DNA from: an uncultured Frankineae bacterium
GTDB taxonomy: Bacteria; Actinomycetota; Actinomycetes; Mycobacteriales; SCTD01
Assembly: GCA_902805805.1 (NCBI GenBank)
Contig: CADCUE010000044.1
Coordinates: 1 to 16,410 of the forward strand
Length of the DNA stretch: 16,410 nucleotides
Direction of reading: 5' to 3'
Part shown: piece after piece, positions 6,553 through 13,006 of the stretch
Position numbering within the stretch: the stretch's first letter is position 1
Layout: each line of letters starts with the position of its first letter
The notes under the pieces: model-generated
Database searches by the model: none
What the model saw: the letters and a program-made list of their open reading frames with translations, nothing else
What the model was told of the DNA's origin: nothing
Program-made: the position numbers and the translations under genes

Positions 6553-7292
6553 GCGCCCTCCAGGTAGTCGTGCACGATGCTCGGGCGCCCGAGGGTGAGG
6601 TCGCACAGGATGTGCGACGCCGACACGATCTCCCGCACCGGCAGGTCCGCCAGCGGCGCGAGCGCGTGCTCGAACAGCTGCAGCCGCGCCGGTCCGGTCC
6701 AGGCGCCCTTGATCGTCAGGTCGCTGATCTGGCTGCGCACCAGCTCGCAGATGCGCGGCCGCCGGTCGTAGCCCGGCAGCATCTTGACCGCGTACGTCGG
6801 ACGCGTGATCTCGGCGCGGGCCGCCTCCTCGGACAGCGGCGCGTGCTTCCAGCCCATGGTCGCCGTCGCGACCCGCAGCGTCCGGTAGTCGAGGGTGCCG
6901 ACGAGGGTGTCGACGTCGAGGACCAGCTTGGCGTTGCCGAACTTCTTGGGGAAGGCGCTGATCTCGCGCCCGCTCGCGATCGACGCCAGGTTGTCGACGT
7001 ACATCGAGTGCAGGTACGCCGCGGGCTCGCCCTCGTGCTCGACGGTCAGCACCTGCCCCGACTCGCTGAAGGCTCCCAGCCCCGTCACGTCGGGCATCTT
7101 CATGACCTCGAAGGTCACGAGCGGGTCCCCGACGGTCAGCGGCTCGGGGACGACGGCGCGCATCGCCTCGACGTCGGTCCGGTAGGTGATGTTGAGGTAC
7201 TCGCGGTCGGTGAAGCGGTAGGGACCGCCCGCCGGGTAGGCGGGCGCCCCCAACGGCGTCGTCAGCGAGCGCCGGACGTCCTCGGCCTTCAT
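6549..7292 (-). CDS. adc: Acetoacetate decarboxylase
   Basis: The protein has 247 aa, matching the usual length. It closely resembles the clostridial enzyme. The Schiff-base region GREISAFPKKFGNAKL (108-123) has Lys116 and Lys117, equivalent to Lys115/116. VDTLVGTLDYRTLRVATATM lies at 127-146. ESGQ with Glu77 corresponds to the catalytic Glu76. The family decarboxylates acetoacetate to acetone and CO2 through a lysine imine; some relatives use other beta-keto acids or act as aldolase-dehydratases, but the retained Lys-Lys-Glu set favours decarboxylation. ATG 7292 has GAGGGAG upstream and lies 13 bp after the hydrolase stop. It sits mid-operon between a hydrolase and an enoyl-CoA hydratase, downstream of phaC, an unusual place for this enzyme in an aerobe. 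Confidence 0.9.
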   Translation of the reverse strand: MKAEDVRRSLTTPLGAPAYPAGGPYRFTDREYLNITYRTDVEAMRAVVPEPLTVGDPLVTFEVMKMPDVTGLGAFSESGQVLTVEHEGEPAAYLHSMYVDNLASIASGREISAFPKKFGNAKLVLDVDTLVGTLDYRTLRVATATMGWKHAPLSEEAARAEITRPTYAVKMLPGYDRRPRICELVRSQISDLTIKGAWTGPARLQLFEHALAPLADLPVREIVSASHILCDLTLGRPSIVHDYLEGA

Positions 7293-7305
7293 GAGACTCC
7301 CTCGG

Positions 7306-8241
7306 TCAGCGTCGGGTCCGCGCGGAGGCCAGGCTCCGTGCCGTGCGCAGCATGCCCACCTGCAGCCCGAGGTGCCGCGTGAGGGGCTCGCTGCGGGCGG
7401 CGAGCCCGGACAGCGGCGGGCCCGGCGGGACGGGGGACCGGTCGGCCAGCCACGACGTGAACAGCCGGTGCGACTCCTGGGGCTGCTCGAGCAGGTAGCC
7501 GTGCCCGGCGCCGCGCACCAGCGCCAGGGTCGCGTCGGGGATGGCCGAGGCGAGCAGGCGGGCGTTGGCGGCCGGGGTCAGCGCGTCCTGGTCGCCGTGC
7601 AGCACCAGCGTCGGGGCCGCGATGCGGGCCAGCCGGGCGCGGGTGTCGTGGTAGCTCGACGCGGTCAGGTGGCTCACGAGGCCACGGGCCGACGTCCGGT
7701 GGGCGTTGAGCAGCCCCAGGTAGCGCCGGACCAGCGCCGGCTCCTCGGTCCGGAACCGCTCGCTGAACAGCGCCCGCCCGACCAGCTGCGCCCGCAGCTC
7801 GGCCGGCGCGCCCCGGGCGGTGAGCGCGGCGGCCACCTTGGGCGAGGGCAGGACGGCCCGCGGGCCGCCGTGGCTGGTGCAGCCGAGCACCAGTCCGCGC
7901 ACCCGGTCGGGGAAGCGGATGGCCACCTCCTGGGCGATCATCCCGCCCATGGACAACCCGTAGACGTGGGCGCTGTCGACCCCGAGGGCGTCGAGCAGCC
8001 GCACGGCGTCGCCGGCCAGCTCCGGGATGGAGGTGACCCGCCACGGGGCGGGGGAGCGGCCGGCTCCGCGGTTGTCGTAGCGGATGCAGTCGAACTGCGC
8101 CGAGTAGGTGGCGATCACCGGCGAGAAGATCTCGCTGCTGATGGCGAAGCCGGTGATCCACAGCAGCGGTTCGCCGTCTCCCTCGCGTTCCACGTGCAGC
8201 CGGGTCGCGGTCGGTCCGCGCCCGACCCGGACCAGGGTCAT
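7306..8241 (-). CDS. Alpha/beta-fold hydrolase
   Basis: The protein has 311 aa. Hallmarks are LLWITGFA (26-33), YDNRGAGRS (55-63), the nucleophile elbow GLSMGG (95-100, Ser97), an acidic loop LHGDQDALTP (214-223) with Asp217/219, and GAGHGY with His247. This is the haloperoxidase / 3-oxoadipate enol-lactonase-like branch. About 40 residues follow the normal end of the domain (from RSPVPPGPP onward), an extension of unknown role. The gene lies 43 bp after phaC on the same strand and 13 bp before adc, so it is probably in the operon; its ribosome site is weak. Possible jobs include hydrolysing hydroxyacid oligomers, esters or acyl-CoA. None can be chosen from sequence alone. Confidence 0.87.
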   Translation of the reverse strand: MTLVRVGRGPTATRLHVEREGDGEPLLWITGFAISSEIFSPVIATYSAQFDCIRYDNRGAGRSPAPWRVTSIPELAGDAVRLLDALGVDSAHVYGLSMGGMIAQEVAIRFPDRVRGLVLGCTSHGGPRAVLPSPKVAAALTARGAPAELRAQLVGRALFSERFRTEEPALVRRYLGLLNAHRTSARGLVSHLTASSYHDTRARLARIAAPTLVLHGDQDALTPAANARLLASAIPDATLALVRGAGHGYLLEQPQESHRLFTSWLADRSPVPPGPPLSGLAARSEPLTRHLGLQVGMLRTARSLASARTRR

Positions 8242-8284
8242 CGCTGTGCCGCTGCTGCCGGGCGCCGCGTCGAGGCCGGGATGC

Positions 8285-10030
8285 CTACGACTCCCTCACG
8301 TACGTGCCGGGTGCGCGCCCCAGCGGCGGGTGGGCGGCGCTGCCCAGCTCCTGCGGCGCGTCCTGGAGCTCGCCGGACCGCTCGCCGAGCCAGTCGGCGT
8401 GGTCGCTCCACCAGCTGCCGGGGTGCGTCACCGCGCCGGCCTTCCACTCCTCCGCCGACTCGGGCAGCGCGTCGTTCACCCGGAAGTTGGACTTGGGGTT
8501 GGTGGGCGGGTTGACGAGAGCCGCGATGTGGCCGGCCGTCGACAGGACGAAGCGGGTGGTGCCGCCGAGCATGTGCACGCTGCGGTAGCAGCTGTCCCAC
8601 GGGCAGATGTGGTCGGTGCTGCCCGCGACGACGTAGCTGTCCACGTCGATCTTCGACAGGTCGATCGGGGTCCCCAGGGCCGTCAGCGAGCCCGGCTTGG
8701 TGAGCGCGTTCTCCAGCGTCATCCGGATGAAGTCGCGGTGCAGCCCGGCCGCCATCCGCGTGGTGTCGCTGTTCCAGAACAGCACGTCGAAGGCCGGCGG
8801 CCGCTTGCCGAGCAGGTAGTTGTTGACCCAGTAGTTCCAGATCAGGTCGTTGGGCCGCAGCCAGGCGAACACGCCGGCCAGCGCCTTGCCGTCGAGGTAG
8901 CCCTTGCGCTGCGACTGGGCGACCGCGAACTGCGCCGTCCCCGCGTCGACCATGGAGCCCACCGCGCCGGCGCGCTCCTGGTCGAGCAGCGTGACGCCGA
9001 GCGTGAAGCCGGCGATCCGGTCGAGCTCGCCCTTCGCGGCGAGGTGGGCCATCGCGATGCTGCTGACGATGCCGCCCGCGCACAGCCCCATGACGTGGCT
9101 GCGGTCCTGGCCGGTGATCTCCTGCACCGCGTCGAGGGCCTCGAGGACCGAGCCGACGTAGGTGTCGAGGTCCCACTCGCGGTGCTCGACCTGCGGGTTG
9201 CGCCAGGACAGGGTGAAGACCTGCTGCCCCTGGTCCACCCAGTGCTGGATCATGCTGCGGTCGGGAGCCAGGTCGGCGACGTAGAACTTGTTGATCATCG
9301 GGGGGACGAGCAGCAGCGGCACCTCGCGGACCTGCTCGGTGCGCGGGGCGTACTGCAGGAGCTCGAAGACCGGTGTGCGGAGCACCACCGCGCCGTCGGT
9401 CACGGCGATGTTGCCGCCGACCGAGAAGCCCCGGCTGTCGACCATCGACGGGATGCGCGGCCGCGAGGCCATGTCCTGGGCGAACTGCTTGAGCCCGGTC
9501 GTGTAGTTGCGCCCCCCGGTGTCGAGCGCCGCCTTGAGCGCTGCCGGGTTGAGGAACGGGTGGTTCGACGGCGCCAGCGCGTCGACCAGCATCTGCACGG
9601 CGAAGCGCATCTGCTGCTCGCTGCGCCAGTCGAGGTCGGCCTCGTCGACGACCTGCTCGAGCGCCGAGCCGCTCACCAGGTAGGCCTGGCACAGCCGGTG
9701 CAGGACCGGGTTGCCCGTCCAGGCCGGGTCGGCGAAGCGCTTGTCGCGCGGGCTCGGCTCGACCTTCGACCGGCCGACGACGACCTGGCCGAGCTGGCCC
9801 ACCGTCCGCAGTCCGAGCCGGGTCGTGTCGACCGGCCGCGAGGCCAGCCGAGCCGCCAGCTTGAGACCGGCGCGGCCCGGGAGCATGCGGCGCACCGGCC
9901 CCAGCGCCGCGTCGGTGAGCATGACGTCGAGCGGCGAGCCCTCCGCCGCCGATCTGCCGGACTGCTCCGCCGCAGCGCCCTGCCCCGGTGCGCGCTGACC
10001 GGACGGTCCCTGCTCTGCCGTGACTGCCAT
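8285..10030 (-). CDS. phaC: Poly(3-hydroxyalkanoate) synthase, full-length (class I/II type)
   Basis: The protein has 581 aa, in the class I/II range. It joins 3-hydroxyacyl-CoA monomers into PHA polyester at the granule surface. The N-terminal domain contains SNHPFLNPAAL (155-165) and GFSVGGNIAVTDGAVV (201-216). The alpha/beta-hydrolase core has VPPMINKFYVADL, SWRNP (275-279) and the lipase-like box GLCAGG (315-320) with catalytic Cys317. Asp473 lies in AGSTDHICPW and His501 in STAGHIAALVNPP, completing the triad. The first 30 residues are Gln/Gly/Ala-rich and disordered. The ATG at 10030 has GAGGAGG upstream on the minus strand; a longer open frame upstream is not supported. It is the first gene of a five-gene minus-strand operon and is divergent from a second, shorter synthase. 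Confidence 0.95.
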   Translation of the reverse strand: MAVTAEQGPSGQRAPGQGAAAEQSGRSAAEGSPLDVMLTDAALGPVRRMLPGRAGLKLAARLASRPVDTTRLGLRTVGQLGQVVVGRSKVEPSPRDKRFADPAWTGNPVLHRLCQAYLVSGSALEQVVDEADLDWRSEQQMRFAVQMLVDALAPSNHPFLNPAALKAALDTGGRNYTTGLKQFAQDMASRPRIPSMVDSRGFSVGGNIAVTDGAVVLRTPVFELLQYAPRTEQVREVPLLLVPPMINKFYVADLAPDRSMIQHWVDQGQQVFTLSWRNPQVEHREWDLDTYVGSVLEALDAVQEITGQDRSHVMGLCAGGIVSSIAMAHLAAKGELDRIAGFTLGVTLLDQERAGAVGSMVDAGTAQFAVAQSQRKGYLDGKALAGVFAWLRPNDLIWNYWVNNYLLGKRPPAFDVLFWNSDTTRMAAGLHRDFIRMTLENALTKPGSLTALGTPIDLSKIDVDSYVVAGSTDHICPWDSCYRSVHMLGGTTRFVLSTAGHIAALVNPPTNPKSNFRVNDALPESAEEWKAGAVTHPGSWWSDHADWLGERSGELQDAPQELGSAAHPPLGRAPGTYVRES

Positions 10031-10154
10031 GCGACCCCGCCTCCTCGTCCCGTCCGGGTTCCTGCCACTCTGAGACCCGGACCACACGCTACGGCGGCCG
10101 GTCCGGGAGCATCCCGCCGGTCGGGGTAGAGACGGCGACGAGGGAGGTGCAAGG
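10031..10154. promoter_or_regulatory. Divergent promoter/operator region between the two PHA synthase units
   Basis: This 124-bp gap separates the phaC operon (minus) from the PhaE-like/phaC unit (plus). GTCCGGGT at 10052-10059 is exactly inverted as ACCCGGAC at 10075-10082. A third copy of GTCCGGG lies at 10101-10107. On the minus strand TAGCGT (10092-10087) could be a -10. No convincing -35 is seen in either direction. The repeated heptamer is a candidate site for a PHA regulator, which is inference. Confidence 0.45.
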
Positions 10155-10634
10155 ATGGGCAAGCCCCTGTGGCGCAGGACGTACGACGCGGTCGAGCGAC
10201 CGCTCGGCAGCCGGCTCGAGGTGGCCGTGCAGACCGAGCAGTTCGCCGACGTGGCAGCGCTGGTCGTCCGCACCCGGGCCGAGCTCGGCCGTCGCGTGGA
10301 GCGCACGACCCGGCGGGCCCTGCACCGGGTCAACCTGCCGGCGGCGAGCGACGTGGCCCGGCTCCGTGAGCAGGTCACGGCGCTGGACCGCAGCGTGCGG
10401 CGGCTGGAGGAGACGGTCCGCCGCACTGCCCTCGAGGGCAGCGTTCGAGGGCTGGACAGCACGAGTCGAGGGAGAACCGATGGCGCAGACGACCGATCCG
10501 GGCGACCTGGTGGCAAGGGTGCGCCGCGACGTCGGGCGCAACCTGCTGCGGGCGCGCAACGGCGTCAAGTACGTGACCGGGATCGACCGGCCGAAGGTCG
10601 GGACGACGCCGAAGGACACCGTCTGGCGCCGTGA
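10155..10634 (+). CDS. Small PhaE/phasin-like coiled-coil protein (C-terminus uncertain)
   Basis: The open frame encodes 159 aa. Residues 1-95 are convincing: a strong ribosome site (AGGGAGGT 10141-10148) precedes the ATG, third codon positions are GC-biased, and HRVNLPAASDVARLREQV then LDRSVRRLEETVRR (57-90) resembles the C-terminal LNLPxxxDVxxLxxxVxxLExxVRxL motif shared by PhaE subunits of class III PHA synthases and some phasins. Such proteins bind and stabilise the short PhaC or coat granules. From about 10442 codon use decays (GTT CGA, AGT CGA, AGA), yet no stop occurs. The frame runs through the phaC ribosome site and 155 nt into phaC, giving an Arg/Gly/Asp-rich tail. Either the true stop was lost or there is an assembly indel. 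The start is confident; the end is not. Confidence 0.68.
   Translation: MGKPLWRRTYDAVERPLGSRLEVAVQTEQFADVAALVVRTRAELGRRVERTTRRALHRVNLPAASDVARLREQVTALDRSVRRLEETVRRTALEGSVRGLDSTSRGRTDGADDRSGRPGGKGAPRRRAQPAAGAQRRQVRDRDRPAEGRDDAEGHRLAP
10426..10441. repeat. Perfect 16-bp palindrome near the end of the PhaE-like gene
   Basis: CTGCCCTCGAGGGCAG is a perfect palindrome located where the coding character of the PhaE-like frame fades, 38 bp before the phaC start. It could be a dimeric regulator site, or a hairpin tuning expression of phaC. TCGAGGG recurs at 10432 and 10466, and TTCGAGGG at 10443, so the region is locally repetitive. Confidence 0.5.
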
Positions 10635-11598
10635 CAAGGCGCAGCTGTGGCGCTACCACGGCGCGGACGGCGGTCCGCCGGTGACCGACGGGACCCCCGT
10701 CCTGATCGTCATGAGCCTGATCAGCCGCAGCTACATCCTCGACCTGTACCCGGGCGCGAGCTTCGTCGCCGCGCTGCGGGCCGAGGGCTTCGACACGTAC
10801 ATGCTGGACTGGGGGATCCCGGACGAGCGCGACGCCGGCAACGGCCTCGACACCTACGTCGACGAGCTGCTGCCGGCCGCGGTCGAGGCGGTGCTGGAGA
10901 CCTCCGGCGCGGAGCAGGTCAACGTCATCGGCTACTGCTACGGCGGGCTGCTGTCCCTGCTGCTGGCCGCATCCCACCCGGAGCTGCCGGTGTCGTCGCT
11001 GGTCACCATGGCGACGCCGGTCGACTTCGACGAGATGGGCATGTTCGGCCGCATGTTCGACCAGGACCGGCTGCAGGCCGAGGACGTCGTCGACTCGACC
11101 GGCAACGTGCCGCCGGAGGTCATCCGCAACGCGTTCCGCGTGCTCAAGCCGACGGCCGACGTGACGCAGTACGCCATGCTGTGGGAGAAGCTCTGGGACG
11201 ACAAGCAGATGGAGGGCTTCCAGGTCATGGGTCAGTGGACCCGCGACCACATCCCCTTCCCCGGCCGGGCCTTCCGCGAGACGGTCGAGCTCATGCGCGA
11301 CGACGCGTTCATGGCCGACCGGGTGCTCCTCGACGGCCGCCGGCTGTCCATGCAGGACGTGCACTGGCCGATCCTCAACGTCGTGGCAGGCAAGGACCAC
11401 ATCGTGCCGGCGGCGGCGGCGCTGCCCGTCTGCGACCTGGTCGGCTCGGTCGAGGCCCGGACGCTGGAGCTGCCCGCCGGGCACGTCGGTCTGGTCATGG
11501 GCAAGGCTGCTGCCACCACCACCCTGCCGCAGATCTTCGCCTGGCTGCACGACCACGGAGCCCGGCGCCCCGAGCCACTCGACGAGGAGACCGCCTGA
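10480..11598 (+). CDS. phaC: Short PHA synthase, class III PhaC-like
   Basis: The protein has 372 aa, the length of class III/IV PhaC catalytic subunits, which lack the long N-terminal domain of class I. The nucleophile box is GYCYGG (151-156) with Cys153 instead of the Ser of ordinary hydrolases. Asp306 (VAGKDHIVP) and His335 (LPAGHVGLVMG) complete the triad. LLIVMSLISRSYILDLYPG-like and DTYMLDWGIPD (105-115) segments are typical of this branch. The ATG at 10480 is chosen for GAGGGAGA just upstream and because the more upstream open frame lacks coding character. Class III enzymes need a PhaE partner; the preceding small PhaE-like gene could supply it. The stop shares one base with the next start (TGATG). 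Confidence 0.9.
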   Translation: MAQTTDPGDLVARVRRDVGRNLLRARNGVKYVTGIDRPKVGTTPKDTVWRRDKAQLWRYHGADGGPPVTDGTPVLIVMSLISRSYILDLYPGASFVAALRAEGFDTYMLDWGIPDERDAGNGLDTYVDELLPAAVEAVLETSGAEQVNVIGYCYGGLLSLLLAASHPELPVSSLVTMATPVDFDEMGMFGRMFDQDRLQAEDVVDSTGNVPPEVIRNAFRVLKPTADVTQYAMLWEKLWDDKQMEGFQVMGQWTRDHIPFPGRAFRETVELMRDDAFMADRVLLDGRRLSMQDVHWPILNVVAGKDHIVPAAAALPVCDLVGSVEARTLELPAGHVGLVMGKAAATTTLPQIFAWLHDHGARRPEPLDEETA

Positions 11599-12125
11599 TG
11601 GACGTACGACCGCTGAGCCGAGAGCTGGCGGCCCCGCTCGAGGACTTCTTCCGTCGCGTGCCCGAGTCCGACCACAACAGCTTCGCCGAGGACGTCCTCG
11701 CGCCCGGGGTGGTGCAGGGCTGGCTCGGTGAGACCCGTCCCCGCCGCGCGGTGGCGATCGACGGCGACACGGTCGTCGGCTACGTCGCCGTGCTCCCCCT
11801 GGTCGGCTGGTCCTCGCACGTCGGCTCGCTGCGGATCGTCGTCGACCCGGACACCCGCGGCAAGGGCGTCGGCCGGGCGCTGGCCCGGCACGGCCTGCTC
11901 GCCGGACTCGAGCTCGGCCTGTCCAAGATGGTGGTGGAGGTCGTCGTCGACGCCGTGCCGGCCATCGGCATGTTCGAGTCGCTCGGCTTCGAGCCCGAGG
12001 CGCTGCTGCGCGACCACGTGCGCGACAAGAGCGGCGAGCTGCACGACCTCGTCGTGCTGGCGCACCTCGTCGAGGGCACCTGGTCGGGGATGGCCACCGC
12101 CGGCCTCGAGGACGCCCTGGCCTGA
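11598..12125 (+). CDS. GNAT family N-acetyltransferase
   Basis: The protein has 175 aa. The GNAT fold is shown by the beta4 strand SLRIVVDPDTRGKGVGRAL (77-95), with the acetyl-CoA pyrophosphate-binding RGKGVGRA (87-94), and by VPAIGMFESLGFEPEALLRDHVRD (120-143), the usual C-terminal motif B region. An acidic N-terminal part (ESDHNSFAEDV) is typical of a subfamily whose substrates are unknown. The ATG overlaps the phaC stop by one base (TGATG), and GAGGAG lies nine bases upstream, so it is translated with the synthase. It could acetylate a small amine or a protein terminus. A direct role in PHA metabolism is not shown. Confidence 0.88.
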   Translation: MDVRPLSRELAAPLEDFFRRVPESDHNSFAEDVLAPGVVQGWLGETRPRRAVAIDGDTVVGYVAVLPLVGWSSHVGSLRIVVDPDTRGKGVGRALARHGLLAGLELGLSKMVVEVVVDAVPAIGMFESLGFEPEALLRDHVRDKSGELHDLVVLAHLVEGTWSGMATAGLEDALA

Positions 12126-12132
12126 GCCCCTA

Positions 12133-12161
12133 CCGGCCGGCGAGGACGAGCCCCCGGCCGG
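12133..12161. terminator. Possible bidirectional terminator hairpin
   Basis: CCGGCCGG at 12133-12140 and again at 12154-12161 can pair as an 8-bp all-GC stem with a 13-nt loop, in the 42-bp gap between the convergent GNAT and acVLRF1 genes. No U-tract follows, as is common in high-GC actinobacteria. Confidence 0.42.
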
Positions 12162-12167
12162 CTGAGC

Positions 12168-12800
12168 TCACGCCGGGTCGGTCACGCGGATCCGGACCGC
12201 GCGCAGCCCGTCGTACGACGCCTCCAGCACGGCCTGGCGCGGGTCGGGGACGTCGAGCAGCCGGCCGGTGACCAGGGGGCGCAGCGGGTCCAGGCGCCGG
12301 TCGGCCAGGACGCCGTCCACGGCGGTGCGGTCGCCTCCCACGACGAGCGCGTCGAGGGAGGCGGCGGACGGCAGCAGCACCCGCGCGGCGGTGTCGGCCG
12401 AGGCCTGCAGGGCCACCCGCACCTGGCCCTCGCGCCGTCGGGCGAAGCGCTGCTGCGACTGCCCGCCGGCGGCCGAGCGGCCGTGGACCTGCCGCACGGT
12501 GATCTTCGAGGCGACGAGCCGCGGTCCGTCGAAGACCCCGCAGGCGCAGCCGCCGAGGCGCACGAGCAGCACGCCCACCCGCCGGTCGCGCAGGACGTGC
12601 TCGACCAGGCCACCGGTCAGGGGCGGGAACGGCACCTCGACCTCGGCGGTGCTGCCGTCCTCGGCGAGCAGCCGCACGACGGTGTCGTCGAAGGACCGGG
12701 ACACCTGCCCGTGGCGGGCCGCGAAGCCGTCGAGCCAGCGCTGCAGGCGCTCCGGCGCGACGCTCACCCACCGCCCGCCGCCCGCCGCCGGACGCGTCAT
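12168..12800 (-). CDS. acVLRF1-type peptidyl-tRNA hydrolase / release factor-like protein
   Basis: The protein has 210 aa. It matches the actinobacterial Vms1-like release factor 1 family: VGVLLVRLGGCACGVFDG (75-92), then KITVRQVHGRSAAGGQSQQRFARRREGQ (99-126) with a GGQ at 112-114 and Gln117, followed by an alpha/beta region with LDALVVGGDRTAVDGVLAD (149-167). In eukaryotes Vms1/ANKZF1 frees stalled peptides from tRNA on split 60S ribosomes; the bacterial family is assigned a matching peptidyl-tRNA-cleaving role. It is distinct from RF1/RF2 apart from the GGQ-like loop. ATG 12800 overlaps the stop of the preceding small membrane protein by 4 bp (ATGA), making it the last gene of the PspC operon, which suggests ribosome rescue tied to envelope stress. 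Confidence 0.85.
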   Translation of the reverse strand: MTRPAAGGGRWVSVAPERLQRWLDGFAARHGQVSRSFDDTVVRLLAEDGSTAEVEVPFPPLTGGLVEHVLRDRRVGVLLVRLGGCACGVFDGPRLVASKITVRQVHGRSAAGGQSQQRFARRREGQVRVALQASADTAARVLLPSAASLDALVVGGDRTAVDGVLADRRLDPLRPLVTGRLLDVPDPRQAVLEASYDGLRAVRIRVTDPA

Positions 12801-13006
12801 CGCAGGGTCGCGTCGTCCTCGGCGCCGGACCGCGAGCGCAGCGTGGCCAGCAGCCCGGCCGCACCGACGGTGATCAGGACGACCGGGGCGACCCACCGTC
12901 CGTCGATCTCCACAGCGGTCAGGTCGGTGAGCAGGAACGCCCCGGCCAGCAGCACCAGCAGCAGTCCGGCCATCAGGGACACCGCGTCCCGCTCATGCCG
13001 CTCCAC
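12797..13006 (-). CDS. Small two-helix membrane protein
   Basis: The protein has 69 aa. After a charged start (VERHERDAVS) come two hydrophobic helices, about 12-27 (MAGLLLVLLAGAFLLT) and 38-55 (VAPVVLITVGAAGLLA), and a short charged tail. Similar small RHExDxVSL-type membrane proteins accompany PspC genes in actinobacteria. GTG 13006 is favoured because GAGGTG lies four bases upstream; it overlaps the PspC gene by 14 bp. GTG at codon 9 or ATG at codon 12 would remove the charged N-terminus. The stop overlaps the acVLRF1 start. Its function is unknown; it could be a partner of the PspC protein in the membrane. Confidence 0.75.
   Translation of the reverse strand: MERHERDAVSLMAGLLLVLLAGAFLLTDLTAVEIDGRWVAPVVLITVGAAGLLATLRSRSGAEDDATLR

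Noticed and set aside
8108..10129. 673-codon plus-strand open frame antisense to phaC
   Set aside because: The minus-strand PHA synthase covers the same bases with a complete catalytic triad. The antisense frame is Arg/Ala/Pro/Gly-rich with no domain, as expected when high GC removes stops.
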